DNA of 64,000 nucleotides. Source: Pseudomonadales bacterium. GTDB taxonomy: Bacteria; Pseudomonadota; Gammaproteobacteria; Pseudomonadales; Pseudohongiellaceae. The position numbers were made by a program, and so were the translations under genes. The first letter of the stretch is position 1. The number at the start of each line of letters is the position of its first letter. The stretch spans positions 1 through 64,000 of the forward strand of contig JACKOK010000005.1 of assembly GCA_024234365.1 (NCBI GenBank), in the 5' to 3' direction. Shown here piece after piece: positions 1 to 9,210 of the stretch. The notes beneath the pieces are model-generated. The model saw only the letters and a list, made by a program, of their open reading frames with translations. It searched no databases and had not been told where the DNA came from.

Positions 1-150
1 ACGCTGCGCCCGGATAGCAAGCTCAGCGGGCGCTTCGAGGGGCGCCTGGAGAACGCCGATGTGGGCGAGGTGCTGAGAGTAATCGAAGACGCGCGTGCCG
101 AGTACGAGCGCGAGCAGGCGCGCCGTCAGGCAGCACTGGACGACGCGTGA
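1..150 (+). CDS. C-terminal end of an unrecognised protein (truncated by window edge)
   Basis: Frame 1 is open from the first base to a TGA at 148-150 and gives 49 residues. The tail is strongly charged and alanine-rich, ending with several Arg/Glu/Gln residues and a helical look. The start and the domain that would identify the family lie outside the window. It runs towards the minus-strand DUF2750 gene, so the two are convergent with a 12 bp gap. I do not recognise it. Confidence 0.6.
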   Translation, partial: TLRPDSKLSGRFEGRLENADVGEVLRVIEDARAEYEREQARRQAALDDA

Positions 151-162
151 TCGGGGCAGGTT

Positions 163-552
163 TCAGTCGGTATCGATGCCGAGACGTTCGGCAACATCTG
201 CCGGTTCCACTTCCACACCGCTGAGTTCCCCGTTCCAGTTCGGGCCTACCATCACCTCGTCCTCGTGCATGCCGGGCAGCCAGTTGACCACGAAATCCTC
301 CAGCTCGATCACGGAAGGGGTGTAGATCTTCCAGTCCTCGCTGCAATGCACGCGGGCGTCCGCCTCATCAGACCAGAAGGGGAATACATCGGTATCTTCG
401 AACTCCAGGGAAGGGCAGACGGCCCAGCCGTCATCGGCTTTCAGCCCCCAGACTTTACCCGTCTCCAGAATGCGGGAAATAAACAGATCGTAATTGGCTT
501 CTTCGTCATCACCCAGAGTGCTTTGGGTGTTTTCGGGAGGGACAGGGGGCAT
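163..552 (-). CDS. DUF2750 domain protein
   Basis: The 129-residue product resembles the DUF2750 family of small, acidic, cytoplasmic proteins of unknown function. The recognisable part is the C-terminal half, with the run EDWKIYTPSVIELEDFV followed by NWLPGM. I chose the ATG at 552 because a GAGG sits 5 bases upstream. An in-frame ATG at 603 would add 17 residues but has no ribosome-binding site. The protein has no signal peptide, membrane segment or catalytic motif that I can see. It is convergent with the fragment at the left edge and divergent from ppnN. Confidence 0.7.
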   Translation of the reverse strand: MPPVPPENTQSTLGDDEEANYDLFISRILETGKVWGLKADDGWAVCPSLEFEDTDVFPFWSDEADARVHCSEDWKIYTPSVIELEDFVVNWLPGMHEDEVMVGPNWNGELSGVEVEPADVAERLGIDTD

Positions 553-717
553 AATAACCTCGACACGGCACAACGGACCCGACAGCAGGAGCGCTGTCCT
601 CATGGTGTTCGCACGCCGCTATGGTAACTCATGCATCGGGTGGAACCCAGTGACAAACGCAGTAGAACGACGACAGGAAGGCGCAACAGCAGCATGACGC
701 AGACAACAGGAAATGAC

Positions 718-2163
718 ATGGCCAGCAGTGTGCTCGAGGTGGACGAGATTGCCTGCAGCGGCACCATCGATGCGGCGGTAAGCCCGCGCGGAACGCTGGA
801 GATGCTCTCTCAATGGGAGATTGACCGGCTGCGCAATGTGCGTGATTCGGCGCTCTACGAGCTGTTCCGGCGCTGTGCCCTGGCGGTGCTCAACTGCGAT
901 GACACCACGGACGATGCCAGCGAGGTGTATGCGCGCTATGCCAATTTCAGTATCGAGATCGCCCAGCGGGCCCGTGGCATCAAGCTGATTCTGAAGAATG
1001 CGCCCGCCTGCGCCTTTGTTGATGGCGTGATCATGAACGGTGTGCGCGACCACCTGTTTGCCGTTCTGCGCGATATCGTCTTCATGTCCGGGGAGCCCTA
1101 TGCCCTGGCCGATCGCAGCCTGACGCCTCCCACGGATGTAAACGGCCACGCTCTGGGGGATGACAAGCAGGAAGGGCAGGTCGGCAATCTGGTGTTCAAT
1201 ATGCTGCGCAATGCCCGCCTGCTGCGGCCACGTGCGGTGCCGCGTCTGGTGGTCTGCTGGGGCGGCCACTCCATCGGGAGGGACGAGTATCTGTACAGCA
1301 AGTCCGTGGGCTACCACCTGGGGTTGCGGGGCATGGACATCTGCACCGGTTGTGGCCCGGGCGCCATGAAGGGACCGATGAAGGGGGCCACCATCGGCCA
1401 TGCCAAGCAGCGTAACCGCGATGGGCGCTATATCGGCATCTCCGAGCCCGGCATCATTGCCGCCGAGTCTCCCAACCCCATTGTCAATCAACTGGTCGTC
1501 ATGCCGGACATCGAAAAACGCCTGGAAGCCTTTGTGCGGGTGGGGCATGGCATCATCGTGTTCCCCGGTGGCGTGGGTACGCTGGAGGAGATTCTCTTTC
1601 TCATGGGAACCCTGATGGACCCGGGCAACCGCGATATCGTGCTGCCGGTCATTTTCACCGCCGGGGGCGACAGCCAGGACTATTTCGAGCAGGTGGATGC
1701 CTTCCTGGTCAACACGCTGGGAGAGGAGGTGCGGCAGTATTACACCATCATCCGTGACGATGCGGCGGCGGTGGCCGTGGCCATGCGCGAGGGTATGCAG
1801 CGGGTGATGGGTAATCGCCGTCAGGGCCGTGATGCCTATTACTACAACTGGCTGCTGCAAATTCCCGAGGAGATGAAACGGCATTTTGTGGTGGACCACG
1901 AGAGCATGGCGGGCCTGTCCCTGCGCCGTGATCTGCCGGCCTCCGAGCTGGCCATCAACCTGCGCCGCGCCTTCTCCGGCATTGTCGCCGGCAACGTCAA
2001 GGATACCGGTATCCAGATGATCCGGCGCCACGGCCCCTTCCGTTTGCAGGGCGACCCGGAAATTCTGCAGCAGATGGATGCACTGCTGCGCAATTTTATT
2101 GCCCAGGGCCGCATGAAGCTGGGCGGAAAGGCGTATAATCCCTGCTATCTGATCGAGGCGTGA
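718..2163 (+). CDS. ppnN: Pyrimidine/purine nucleotide 5'-monophosphate nucleosidase (PpnN/YgdH, LOG family)
   Basis: PpnN hydrolyses nucleoside monophosphates to free base and ribose 5-phosphate, feeding nucleotide salvage, and in E. coli it is stimulated by (p)ppGpp. The protein has the family layout: an N-terminal helical region beginning with a PRGTLEMLSQWEID segment, a central Rossmann LOG domain with the signature FPGGVGTLEE, and a C-terminal PpnN-specific domain. The 481-residue length is slightly above E. coli PpnN (about 454). ATG 718 has AGGA seven bases upstream; ATG 694 in the same frame is possible and would add eight residues. It stands alone upstream of the suf promoter. Confidence 0.9.
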   Translation: MASSVLEVDEIACSGTIDAAVSPRGTLEMLSQWEIDRLRNVRDSALYELFRRCALAVLNCDDTTDDASEVYARYANFSIEIAQRARGIKLILKNAPACAFVDGVIMNGVRDHLFAVLRDIVFMSGEPYALADRSLTPPTDVNGHALGDDKQEGQVGNLVFNMLRNARLLRPRAVPRLVVCWGGHSIGRDEYLYSKSVGYHLGLRGMDICTGCGPGAMKGPMKGATIGHAKQRNRDGRYIGISEPGIIAAESPNPIVNQLVVMPDIEKRLEAFVRVGHGIIVFPGGVGTLEEILFLMGTLMDPGNRDIVLPVIFTAGGDSQDYFEQVDAFLVNTLGEEVRQYYTIIRDDAAAVAVAMREGMQRVMGNRRQGRDAYYYNWLLQIPEEMKRHFVVDHESMAGLSLRRDLPASELAINLRRAFSGIVAGNVKDTGIQMIRRHGPFRLQGDPEILQQMDALLRNFIAQGRMKLGGKAYNPCYLIEA

Positions 2164-2184
2164 GGGTGGCCGGGAAACTGGCTA

Positions 2185-2217
2185 ATACTTGACTGAAATA
2201 CTCGGATTTACGATAAT
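2185..2217 (+). promoter_or_regulatory. suf operon promoter overlapped by an IscR type-1-like site
   Basis: A -35 box TTGACT (2189-2194) and a -10 box GATAAT (2212-2217) are separated by 17 bases, a near-ideal sigma70 promoter. Bases 2185-2209 match the IscR type-1 consensus (ATASYYGACTRWWWYAGTCRRSTAT as I remember it) at about 22 of 25 positions and cover the -35 box. Binding of [2Fe-2S]-IscR there would repress suf when clusters are plentiful. No iscR gene lies in the window. A leader of about 135 bases separates this promoter from sufB. Confidence 0.75.
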
Positions 2218-2282
2218 TCGCGCCTCATAACGGTATCCAATCCTCCCTTCGGGGGCCATGTCGGCACCAGTGTGTGCCGTTT

Positions 2283-2301
2283 CCCGTACCTGGGGTACGG
2301 G
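2283..2301 (+). other. Perfect hairpin in the sufB 5' leader
   Basis: CCCGTACC and GGTACGGG form an 8 bp stem with a TGG loop. It sits about 58 bases upstream of the sufB start and has no T-run, so it is not a normal terminator. A smaller UUCG-type hairpin (CCC-TTCG-GGG) precedes it near 2245. Whether the leader is regulatory is unknown. Confidence 0.5.
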
Positions 2302-2358
2302 CGCTCCGCATTGGGGCAGCGTCCTCGTATATTCAGGGCGGAGCAGTGAGGTAGACAG

Positions 2359-3795
<1,437 letters not shown>

Positions 3796-3846
3796 GTCTT
3801 CGCTTATAATTCATTCCAGAACACGCAAATCATCAGGAAATACCGT

Positions 3847-4596
3847 ATGTTGGACATCCGCAATCTGAACGCACGAGTGGAAGGCGCAGACATCCTGCGC
3901 AATCTCTCCCTCTCCATCAAGCCCGGCGAAGTGCATGCCATCATGGGCCCCAATGGCGCGGGCAAGAGTACCCTCGGCAATGTGTTGTCGGGGCGTCCCG
4001 GTTATGAGGTGACCTCCGGAGAAGTGTCCTTCAGGGGCAAGGATCTGCTGGCGATGGAAGTCGAGGAGCGAGCCCGTGAAGGTCTGTTCCTGGCGTTTCA
4101 ATACCCGGTGGAGATTCCCGGCGTGAGCAATATGGAGTTTCTCAAGGCGGCGGTGGATGCCCGGCGCAAGCACCTGGGCCTGGAGGAAATGTCCTCCTTC
4201 GATTTCATGAAACTGGCGCGCGAGACTTCCAAACGCGTGAATCTGGATGCCGGTTTCCTCAAGCGTGGCGTCAACGAAGGCTTCTCCGGCGGTGAGAAGA
4301 AGCGCAACGAGATCATGCAGATGATGCTGCTGGAACCGAGCCTGTGCATTCTGGATGAGACCGACTCCGGCCTCGACATCGATGCCTTGCAGGTCGTGGC
4401 AGCAGGCGTCAACGCCATGCGCGACAGTGAGCGCAGTTTCATCGTGGTGACCCACTACCAGCGTCTGCTGGACTTCATTGTGCCGGACCATGTGCACGTG
4501 CTGGCAGCAGGCCGCATCGTGAAATCCGGCGGCAAGGAGTTGGCGCTGGAACTGGAAGCCAAGGGTTACGGCTGGCTGGAAGACGAGGTTGCCTGA
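3847..4596 (+). CDS. sufC: Fe-S cluster assembly ATPase SufC
   Basis: SufC is the ABC-type ATPase of the SufBCD complex; its ATP hydrolysis rearranges the scaffold for iron entry or cluster assembly. In order the protein shows Walker A GPNGAGKST (near residue 35), the Q-loop, the SufC-type signature SGGEKKR, Walker B LCILDETDSGLD and the switch His in VVTHYQR. At 249 residues it is standard. No membrane segment is present. The sufD start lies 4 bases after its stop, so the two are tightly coupled. Confidence 0.96.
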   Translation: MLDIRNLNARVEGADILRNLSLSIKPGEVHAIMGPNGAGKSTLGNVLSGRPGYEVTSGEVSFRGKDLLAMEVEERAREGLFLAFQYPVEIPGVSNMEFLKAAVDARRKHLGLEEMSSFDFMKLARETSKRVNLDAGFLKRGVNEGFSGGEKKRNEIMQMMLLEPSLCILDETDSGLDIDALQVVAAGVNAMRDSERSFIVVTHYQRLLDFIVPDHVHVLAAGRIVKSGGKELALELEAKGYGWLEDEVA

Positions 4597-4600
4597 GGCG

Positions 4601-5911
4601 ATGAACCACACAGTTGATAAAGTGGCAGGGGATTTTCAGCGCCAGGCCCTGCAACTGGCGGGCGAGCAGATCAGCGCTCCCTGGCTGGATCGTTTGCGTT
4701 TCGAGGGCAGTGAGCAGTGGCTGGCCGCCGCGTGGCCCGGGCGCCGCACCGAGTTGTGGAAGTACACGCCGTTGCAGTCCCTGCAGCGCGGCAATTTCAG
4801 CCGCTGGGGCGCGGGGCAGCGTTGCGATCTGGCGGGCGATGCATTGCTGTCGCTGGATGCCATCCGGCTGGTTTTCGTCAACGGCGAGTTCGATGCCGAG
4901 GCTTCCGCGTGCGAGGCGGTGGAAGTGGTACGCTTCAGCCAGGCCAGTGCCGAGCAGCGTGCAATCATCGAAGCGCATCTGGGCAAAATCGTGGATACCA
5001 AACGCCATCTGTTCGCCTCCCTGAGTAATGCCTGGGTGCACGATGGCGTGTTGGTGCATGTGCCGCGCAATGTCACGCTGGAAAAACCCGTGTATTTGGT
5101 GCATGTGTCCACCCCGGAAGCCGAAGCGGCAACGGTCAACCAGCGTGCACTTATCGTGCTGGAGGAGTCCGCCAGTGCCGAGCTGATCGAACATTTTATT
5201 TCCGATAGCCAGGAGCAGAACGGTTTCGTCAACACGCTGACCGAGATCAGCCTTGGTGCCAATGCAAAGCTTGAACACTACCGCATGAATCTGGAAGAAG
5301 AACACCTGTTGCATATCGGCGGTGTGCATGCAGTGTTGCAGCGCGATGCCCGCTATCACGGTTTTACGCTGGCAGAAGGCAGTACCCTCAAGCGTCTGGA
5401 CTATCAGATCTGCCATCGCGGGCCGGGTGCCCACGCAGACCTGAACGGTGTCTATCTGCCGCGCAACAATCAATTGCTTGATTACCACACCAATGTGGAG
5501 CACGAGGCACCCCATTGTACGACCAGTGAGGTGTTTCGCGGGATCATCGCGGACAGTGCCCGTGCCGTGTTCAATGGGCGCATCCATATCCACCCCCATG
5601 CCCAGAAAACCCTGGCGGAGCTGAGCAACAGAAACCTGCTGACCTCCGATAAGGCCGAAGTGGACACCAAGCCCGAGTTGGAAATTTACGCCGACGATGT
5701 GCGCTGCGCCCACGGCGCTACCGTTGCGCAACTGGACCAGACGGCGATGTTCTATCTGCGCAGCCGTGGCCTTTCCGAGACCCAGGCGCGCACCATGCTC
5801 AGTTTCGGTTTCGTCAATGAACTGTTGCAGGAGCTGCCTCGCGAGGAAGTGCGAGAGCATTTGCATCGCCGCCTGCATCTTCTGTTTGCTCGGGAGCATT
5901 TCAGCGCATGA
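4601..5911 (+). CDS. sufD: Fe-S cluster assembly protein SufD
   Basis: SufD is the SufB paralogue that completes SufBC2D and is needed for iron acquisition during cluster assembly. The 436-residue product shows the SufD pattern: a variable N-terminal half with the segment RRTELWKYTPL, then the beta-helix core with HTNVEHEAPH and the conserved FNGRIHIHPHAQKT region. ATG 4601 follows a GAGG; a TTG at 4589 in the same frame would overlap sufC. Its stop overlaps the sufS start (ATGA), implying translational coupling. Confidence 0.95.
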   Translation: MNHTVDKVAGDFQRQALQLAGEQISAPWLDRLRFEGSEQWLAAAWPGRRTELWKYTPLQSLQRGNFSRWGAGQRCDLAGDALLSLDAIRLVFVNGEFDAEASACEAVEVVRFSQASAEQRAIIEAHLGKIVDTKRHLFASLSNAWVHDGVLVHVPRNVTLEKPVYLVHVSTPEAEAATVNQRALIVLEESASAELIEHFISDSQEQNGFVNTLTEISLGANAKLEHYRMNLEEEHLLHIGGVHAVLQRDARYHGFTLAEGSTLKRLDYQICHRGPGAHADLNGVYLPRNNQLLDYHTNVEHEAPHCTTSEVFRGIIADSARAVFNGRIHIHPHAQKTLAELSNRNLLTSDKAEVDTKPELEIYADDVRCAHGATVAQLDQTAMFYLRSRGLSETQARTMLSFGFVNELLQELPREEVREHLHRRLHLLFAREHFSA

Positions 5912-7170
5912 ACGATCTGGCTGCCGTGTCCGCACGCGAAGACAAACCCGAGGCATTTGACGCCGAGCGGGTGCGCCGGGATTTTCCCATTCTGCAGCAG
6001 CAGGTGAACGGGCAGCCATTGGTGTACCTGGACAACGCGGCCACCACGCAGAAGCCCGAGTGCGTGATTGAGGCCATCAGCGATTATTACCGCCATGACA
6101 ACAGCAATGTGCATCGTGGCGCCCATACCCTGGCGGATCGTGCGACAGCAGCCTTCGAAGGTGCGCGGCGCAAGGTGGCGGATTTTATTCATGCCGCCAG
6201 CCCGGAGCAGGTGATCTGGACCCGCGGCACCACCGAGGCCATCAACCTGGTGGCGTCCAGTTGGGGGCACAGCGAGCTGCGTCCCGGGGACCGTATTCTG
6301 GTTTCTGCCATGGAACATCACTCCAATATCGTGCCCTGGCAGATCGTGGCATCGCATACGGGGGCGCGTGTGGAAGCCATTCCCGTGGACAGTTCCGGCA
6401 CGCTCGATATTCAGGCATTTGAGGCCATGCTGGACGGCAAGGTGCGCATGGTAGCCATCGGCCACGTCTCCAATGCATTGGGTACGGTCAATCCGGTTGT
6501 CGAGATTGTGCGCATGGCCCACGCCGTTGGCGCAAGAGTATTGGTGGACGGGGCACAAGCGGTCGGGCACTGGCAAGTGGATGTGCAATCCCTCGACTGT
6601 GATTTTTATGTGTTTTCCTCACATAAGATGTTTGGTCCCACCGGCATTGGCGTGCTCTATGGTCGCCGCGAACTGCTGGACGCCATGCCCCCGTATCAGG
6701 GCGGCGGAGAGATGATCGAGTCCGTCAGTTTTGCCGGCACCACCTTCAATAAGCTGCCCTATAAATTTGAGGCAGGCACGCCCGACATCGCGGGCGTCAT
6801 TGGCCTGGGCGCTGCGGTGGATTATCTGAAGCATCTGGACCGGGCGGGCGCGGCACGTCATGAGCAGGCGCTGCTGGAATATGCCCAGAAGAAGGCACAG
6901 GCCGTACCCGGGCTGCGGGTCATCGGCACCTCGGGCCACAAGGTGAGTGTTTTGAGTTTTGTGCTGGAGGGCGGGCACCCGGCCGACCTGGGTATGCTGC
7001 TGGACCAGCAGGGCGTGGCCGTGCGCACGGGCAATCACTGCGCACAGCCGATCATGGATCAGTTTGGCATTCCTGGCACCGTGCGGGCCAGTTTCAGTTT
7101 TTACAACACATTCGATGACGTGGACCGTCTTTTCGCCGCATTGGAAAAGGCCCGGCAGTTCCTCGTCTGA
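5908..7170 (+). CDS. sufS: Cysteine desulfurase SufS (group II)
   Basis: SufS is a PLP enzyme that removes sulfur from L-cysteine as a persulfide and passes it to SufE or SufA-type acceptors. The 420-residue protein contains the PLP lysine in SSHKMFGPTG, the cofactor-contacting AATTQKP and HSNIVPW segments, and the persulfide-forming Cys in RTGNHCAQP near the C terminus. The short loop around that Cys is typical of group II enzymes, which need an activator; sufE is present at 8635. It overlaps sufD by 4 bases. Confidence 0.96.
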   Translation: MNDLAAVSAREDKPEAFDAERVRRDFPILQQQVNGQPLVYLDNAATTQKPECVIEAISDYYRHDNSNVHRGAHTLADRATAAFEGARRKVADFIHAASPEQVIWTRGTTEAINLVASSWGHSELRPGDRILVSAMEHHSNIVPWQIVASHTGARVEAIPVDSSGTLDIQAFEAMLDGKVRMVAIGHVSNALGTVNPVVEIVRMAHAVGARVLVDGAQAVGHWQVDVQSLDCDFYVFSSHKMFGPTGIGVLYGRRELLDAMPPYQGGGEMIESVSFAGTTFNKLPYKFEAGTPDIAGVIGLGAAVDYLKHLDRAGAARHEQALLEYAQKKAQAVPGLRVIGTSGHKVSVLSFVLEGGHPADLGMLLDQQGVAVRTGNHCAQPIMDQFGIPGTVRASFSFYNTFDDVDRLFAALEKARQFLV

Positions 7171-7202
7171 ACACAGCAAGGACAAGTGAAAGGAAACCTT
7201 CG

Positions 7203-7574
7203 ATGAGCGTAGAGTCTTTTGACCCCGTTCAGTCTGCCAGTGATGCCACCGTCGATGTCACCGAGGCGGCCATCGCCCATTTCCGCACGCAGTTGCAGAA
7301 AAATGCAACGGCCCGAGCGGTGCGCCTGAGCGTGAAGCAGAGTGGTTGCACGGGCTATATGTATGTGGTGGACCTGGTGCCCGAGGCGAACGCGGATGAT
7401 GTGCATCTGGCCCTGGGGGAAGGGGTGGAGTTGCTGGTAGACAGAGGCAGCGTGCCCATTGTGAAAGGCACCCGGATCGACTATGTGACCGAGGGCGTCA
7501 ATCGCCAGCTGCAGTTTCTCAACCCGAACGCCAAGGACCATTGCGGTTGTGGCGAAAGTTTCAATGTGAACTGA
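7203..7574 (+). CDS. sufA: A-type Fe-S carrier SufA (HesB/IscA family)
   Basis: A-type carriers accept clusters from the SufBCD scaffold and pass them to apoproteins. The 123-residue protein has the HesB fold with the three ligand cysteines: one in KQSGCTGYMY and two in the C-terminal CGCGESF. The N-terminal 20 residues are a variable extension. ATG 7203 is preceded by an AAAGGAAA-type ribosome-binding site. It lies 32 bases after sufS and 2 bases before sufT, so it is co-transcribed with both. Calling it SufA rather than IscA rests on this operon context. Confidence 0.92.
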   Translation: MSVESFDPVQSASDATVDVTEAAIAHFRTQLQKNATARAVRLSVKQSGCTGYMYVVDLVPEANADDVHLALGEGVELLVDRGSVPIVKGTRIDYVTEGVNRQLQFLNPNAKDHCGCGESFNVN

Positions 7575-7576
7575 TT

Positions 7577-8110
7577 ATGGAAAGACGCATGGTGCTGGCG
7601 CAGGAAGACACCCCTGCGCGTCGCGTGCCCGATGGCACACCTCTGACGATTCCGAAGAATACCTTCGTGGCGATCACTCAGGCGCTGGGCGGCAACTACA
7701 CGCTTGTCTACAACGGCCAGATGGTGCGGGTGGATGGCACGGATGCGGACAAACTGGGCCTGGAATCCGAAAAACTGAGCTTTCCCGAACCGGTGGACGA
7801 TCAGATCCATGCAGACCAGGTATGGCAGGCTCTGGGCACGGTCTATGACCCGGAAATTCCGGTGGACCTGGTGAATCTGGGGCTGGTCTACGATGTGCGC
7901 ATCGATCAGGATGCGAAGCAGGTAGAGATTGACATGACCCTGACGGCCCCCAGTTGCGGGATGGGGCCGGTGCTGGTGGGCGATGTGGAATACCGGGTGA
8001 AGCGGGTGCCGAACGTGAAGACGGTGAACGTGCAACTGGTGTTTGATCCGCCCTGGAGCCGTGACATGATGAGCGAAGAGGCCCAACTGGAAACGGGGAT
8101 GTTTTACTAG
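7577..8110 (+). CDS. sufT: Fe-S maturation protein SufT (DUF59/MIP18 family)
   Basis: SufT proteins are small DUF59-containing factors implicated in Fe-S maturation, especially when demand is high. The 177-residue product begins MERRMVL with the SufT-specific N-terminal part (VPDGTPLTIPKNTF and ALGGNYT), followed by a DUF59 domain with TVYDPEIPVDLVNLGLVYDV and a Cys in TAPSCGMG. ATG 7577 matches the usual SufT start; an upstream in-frame ATG at 7541 lies inside sufA and is unlikely. It is the last gene before the hairpin elements that separate the operon from sufE. Confidence 0.92.
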   Translation: MERRMVLAQEDTPARRVPDGTPLTIPKNTFVAITQALGGNYTLVYNGQMVRVDGTDADKLGLESEKLSFPEPVDDQIHADQVWQALGTVYDPEIPVDLVNLGLVYDVRIDQDAKQVEIDMTLTAPSCGMGPVLVGDVEYRVKRVPNVKTVNVQLVFDPPWSRDMMSEEAQLETGMFY

Positions 8111-8158
8111 GGGATATGTGCGGGTTCTCTTGGTTTTGGGTTTAGTGCGGTCCGCCGA

Positions 8159-8254
8159 AGCGGATACTTCCCGTCAGGACACGCCGTAAACCCATCCCTG
8201 GGGGCTCCACTCCGGCATCCCTGCCGGAGGGGGTCCTGACGGGAAGTATCCGCT
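8159..8254. repeat. Long hairpin repeat, copy 1 (core family A)
   Basis: Two perfect 22-base arms (8159-8180 and 8233-8254) enclose a 52-base core. The core contains an inner hairpin CCGGCA/TGCCGG and the motif ACGCCGTAAACCCATCCC. Bases 8179-8228 reappear reverse-complemented at 8484-8533 with one mismatch, but the outer arms there are different. It lies just after sufT. I remember similar intergenic repeats from other marine gammaproteobacteria but cannot check that here. Confidence 0.85.
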
Positions 8255-8460
8255 CCGACGAACTGGAATTCAGTGGGAAAACCCGATATTCATGCTGTAA
8301 GAACCTTTCGGTTAGCAAAACATTGGAAAGAGAACCAAGAATTGAGTCCTGTGCATGTGGCAGCAATGTGCGGATGCTCAGAGTAGACTCATAAAACAAA
8401 ACACGCGCTGAACCAAAAGAAAAGAATACCGTGCCTTCTGTAACAGATGAGGCGGGTGCC

Positions 8461-8550
8461 GGGAGTGTGCATGGCAGACCCTCTCCGGCAGGGATGCCGG
8501 AGCGGAGCCCCCAGGGATGGGTTTACGGCGTGTCTGACAGGCACACTCCC
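8461..8550. repeat. Long hairpin repeat, copy 2 (core family A, inverted)
   Basis: The core at 8484-8533 is an inverted copy of 8179-8228 (49 of 50 bases). It is flanked by 18-base arms (8461-8478 and 8533-8550) that pair with each other at 16 of 18 positions. These arms share no sequence with the arms of copy 1. The element lies about 85 bases upstream of sufE. Confidence 0.8.
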
Positions 8551-8634
8551 GGTGGCCGCCGGATCCGACACGGAGCACCAAGCACCAAGCACCCAGAGCG
8601 AAACACGAAACACCCAATACAAGAAAGGATCATG

Positions 8635-9054
8635 ATGAGTCACAACAGGTTCGGCACCGAGATCACCACGGACGATATTCTGGAGGCCCTGGCCTTCTTC
8701 GACACTTGGGAAGATCGCTACAAATACATCATCGATCTTGGCAAGGAACTTCCCCCTATGGACGCTACGCTCAAGACCGAGGCTCACCTCGTGCGCGGCT
8801 GTCAGAGCCAGGTGTGGCTTGTTGAACACAAAGACGGGGAGCGCTATTTCTTCGAGGCCGACAGCGATGCCTTCATCGTCAAGGGCCTGCTCGGCGTCGT
8901 GCTCGCCGCCTATAACGGCAAGAGTGCCGACGAGATTCGCCAGTTCGATATCGACGCCTATTTCGGGCAGCTCAATCTGCTCAAACACCTCAGCCCCACC
9001 CGTGGTAATGGCCTGCAGGCCATGGTGAAGCGGATTCAGGCGCTGGCGGCCTGA
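8635..9054 (+). CDS. sufE: Sulfur acceptor/desulfurase activator SufE
   Basis: SufE takes the persulfide sulfur from SufS, stimulates it, and hands the sulfur to SufB. The 139-residue protein shows the family pattern: WEDRYKYIIDLGKELP near the N terminus, the acceptor Cys in HLVRGCQSQVW, and a C-terminal part with SPTRGNGLQAM. ATG 8635 (or ATG 8632, one codon earlier) follows AAAGGA. A longer frame back to 8431 runs through the repeat element and is rejected. It is separated from sufT by 524 bases and probably has its own promoter. Confidence 0.94.
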   Translation: MSHNRFGTEITTDDILEALAFFDTWEDRYKYIIDLGKELPPMDATLKTEAHLVRGCQSQVWLVEHKDGERYFFEADSDAFIVKGLLGVVLAAYNGKSADEIRQFDIDAYFGQLNLLKHLSPTRGNGLQAMVKRIQALAA

Positions 9055-9146
9055 GCTTGAACTTTCGTCCCGGCTTACGCTGAACTCCGTTGATCCTGCC
9101 GACGCTTGCTTCCTCTTCAAGGCCCCTTACAATGCACTCTGTTTAG

Positions 9147-9170
9147 TTTGTTCAGTTATGGCTGAACAAA
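9147..9170. promoter_or_regulatory. Palindromic operator upstream of the GbsR/MarR-RND operon
   Basis: TTTGTTCAG and CTGAACAAA form perfect 9-base arms around a 6-base centre (TTATGG). The site lies 41 bases upstream of the regulator start, where a MarR-type dimer would bind and repress its own operon. I see no equally clear -35/-10 pair, so the exact promoter is not assigned. Confidence 0.6.
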
Positions 9171-9210
9171 AAAGGTGTTTCCCGTATGGGAAAGCGCACA
9201 CGGATATTCT

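Larger units (their letters stand above)
8111..8634. other. sufT-sufE intergenic region carrying two hairpin elements
   Basis: These 524 bases hold no credible gene; the open frames here are short and unlike proteins. They contain two inverted copies of one hairpin element (8159-8254 and 8461-8550), described separately, plus an A-rich stretch before sufE. The strong hairpins could reduce read-through from the suf operon into sufE, so sufE may be expressed at a different level. Confidence 0.6.

Noticed and set aside
8142..8630. Open frames between sufT and sufE, and a longer N terminus for SufE from 8431
   Set aside because: They run through the hairpin repeats; SufE homologues begin near the ATG at 8635, which has a good ribosome-binding site.
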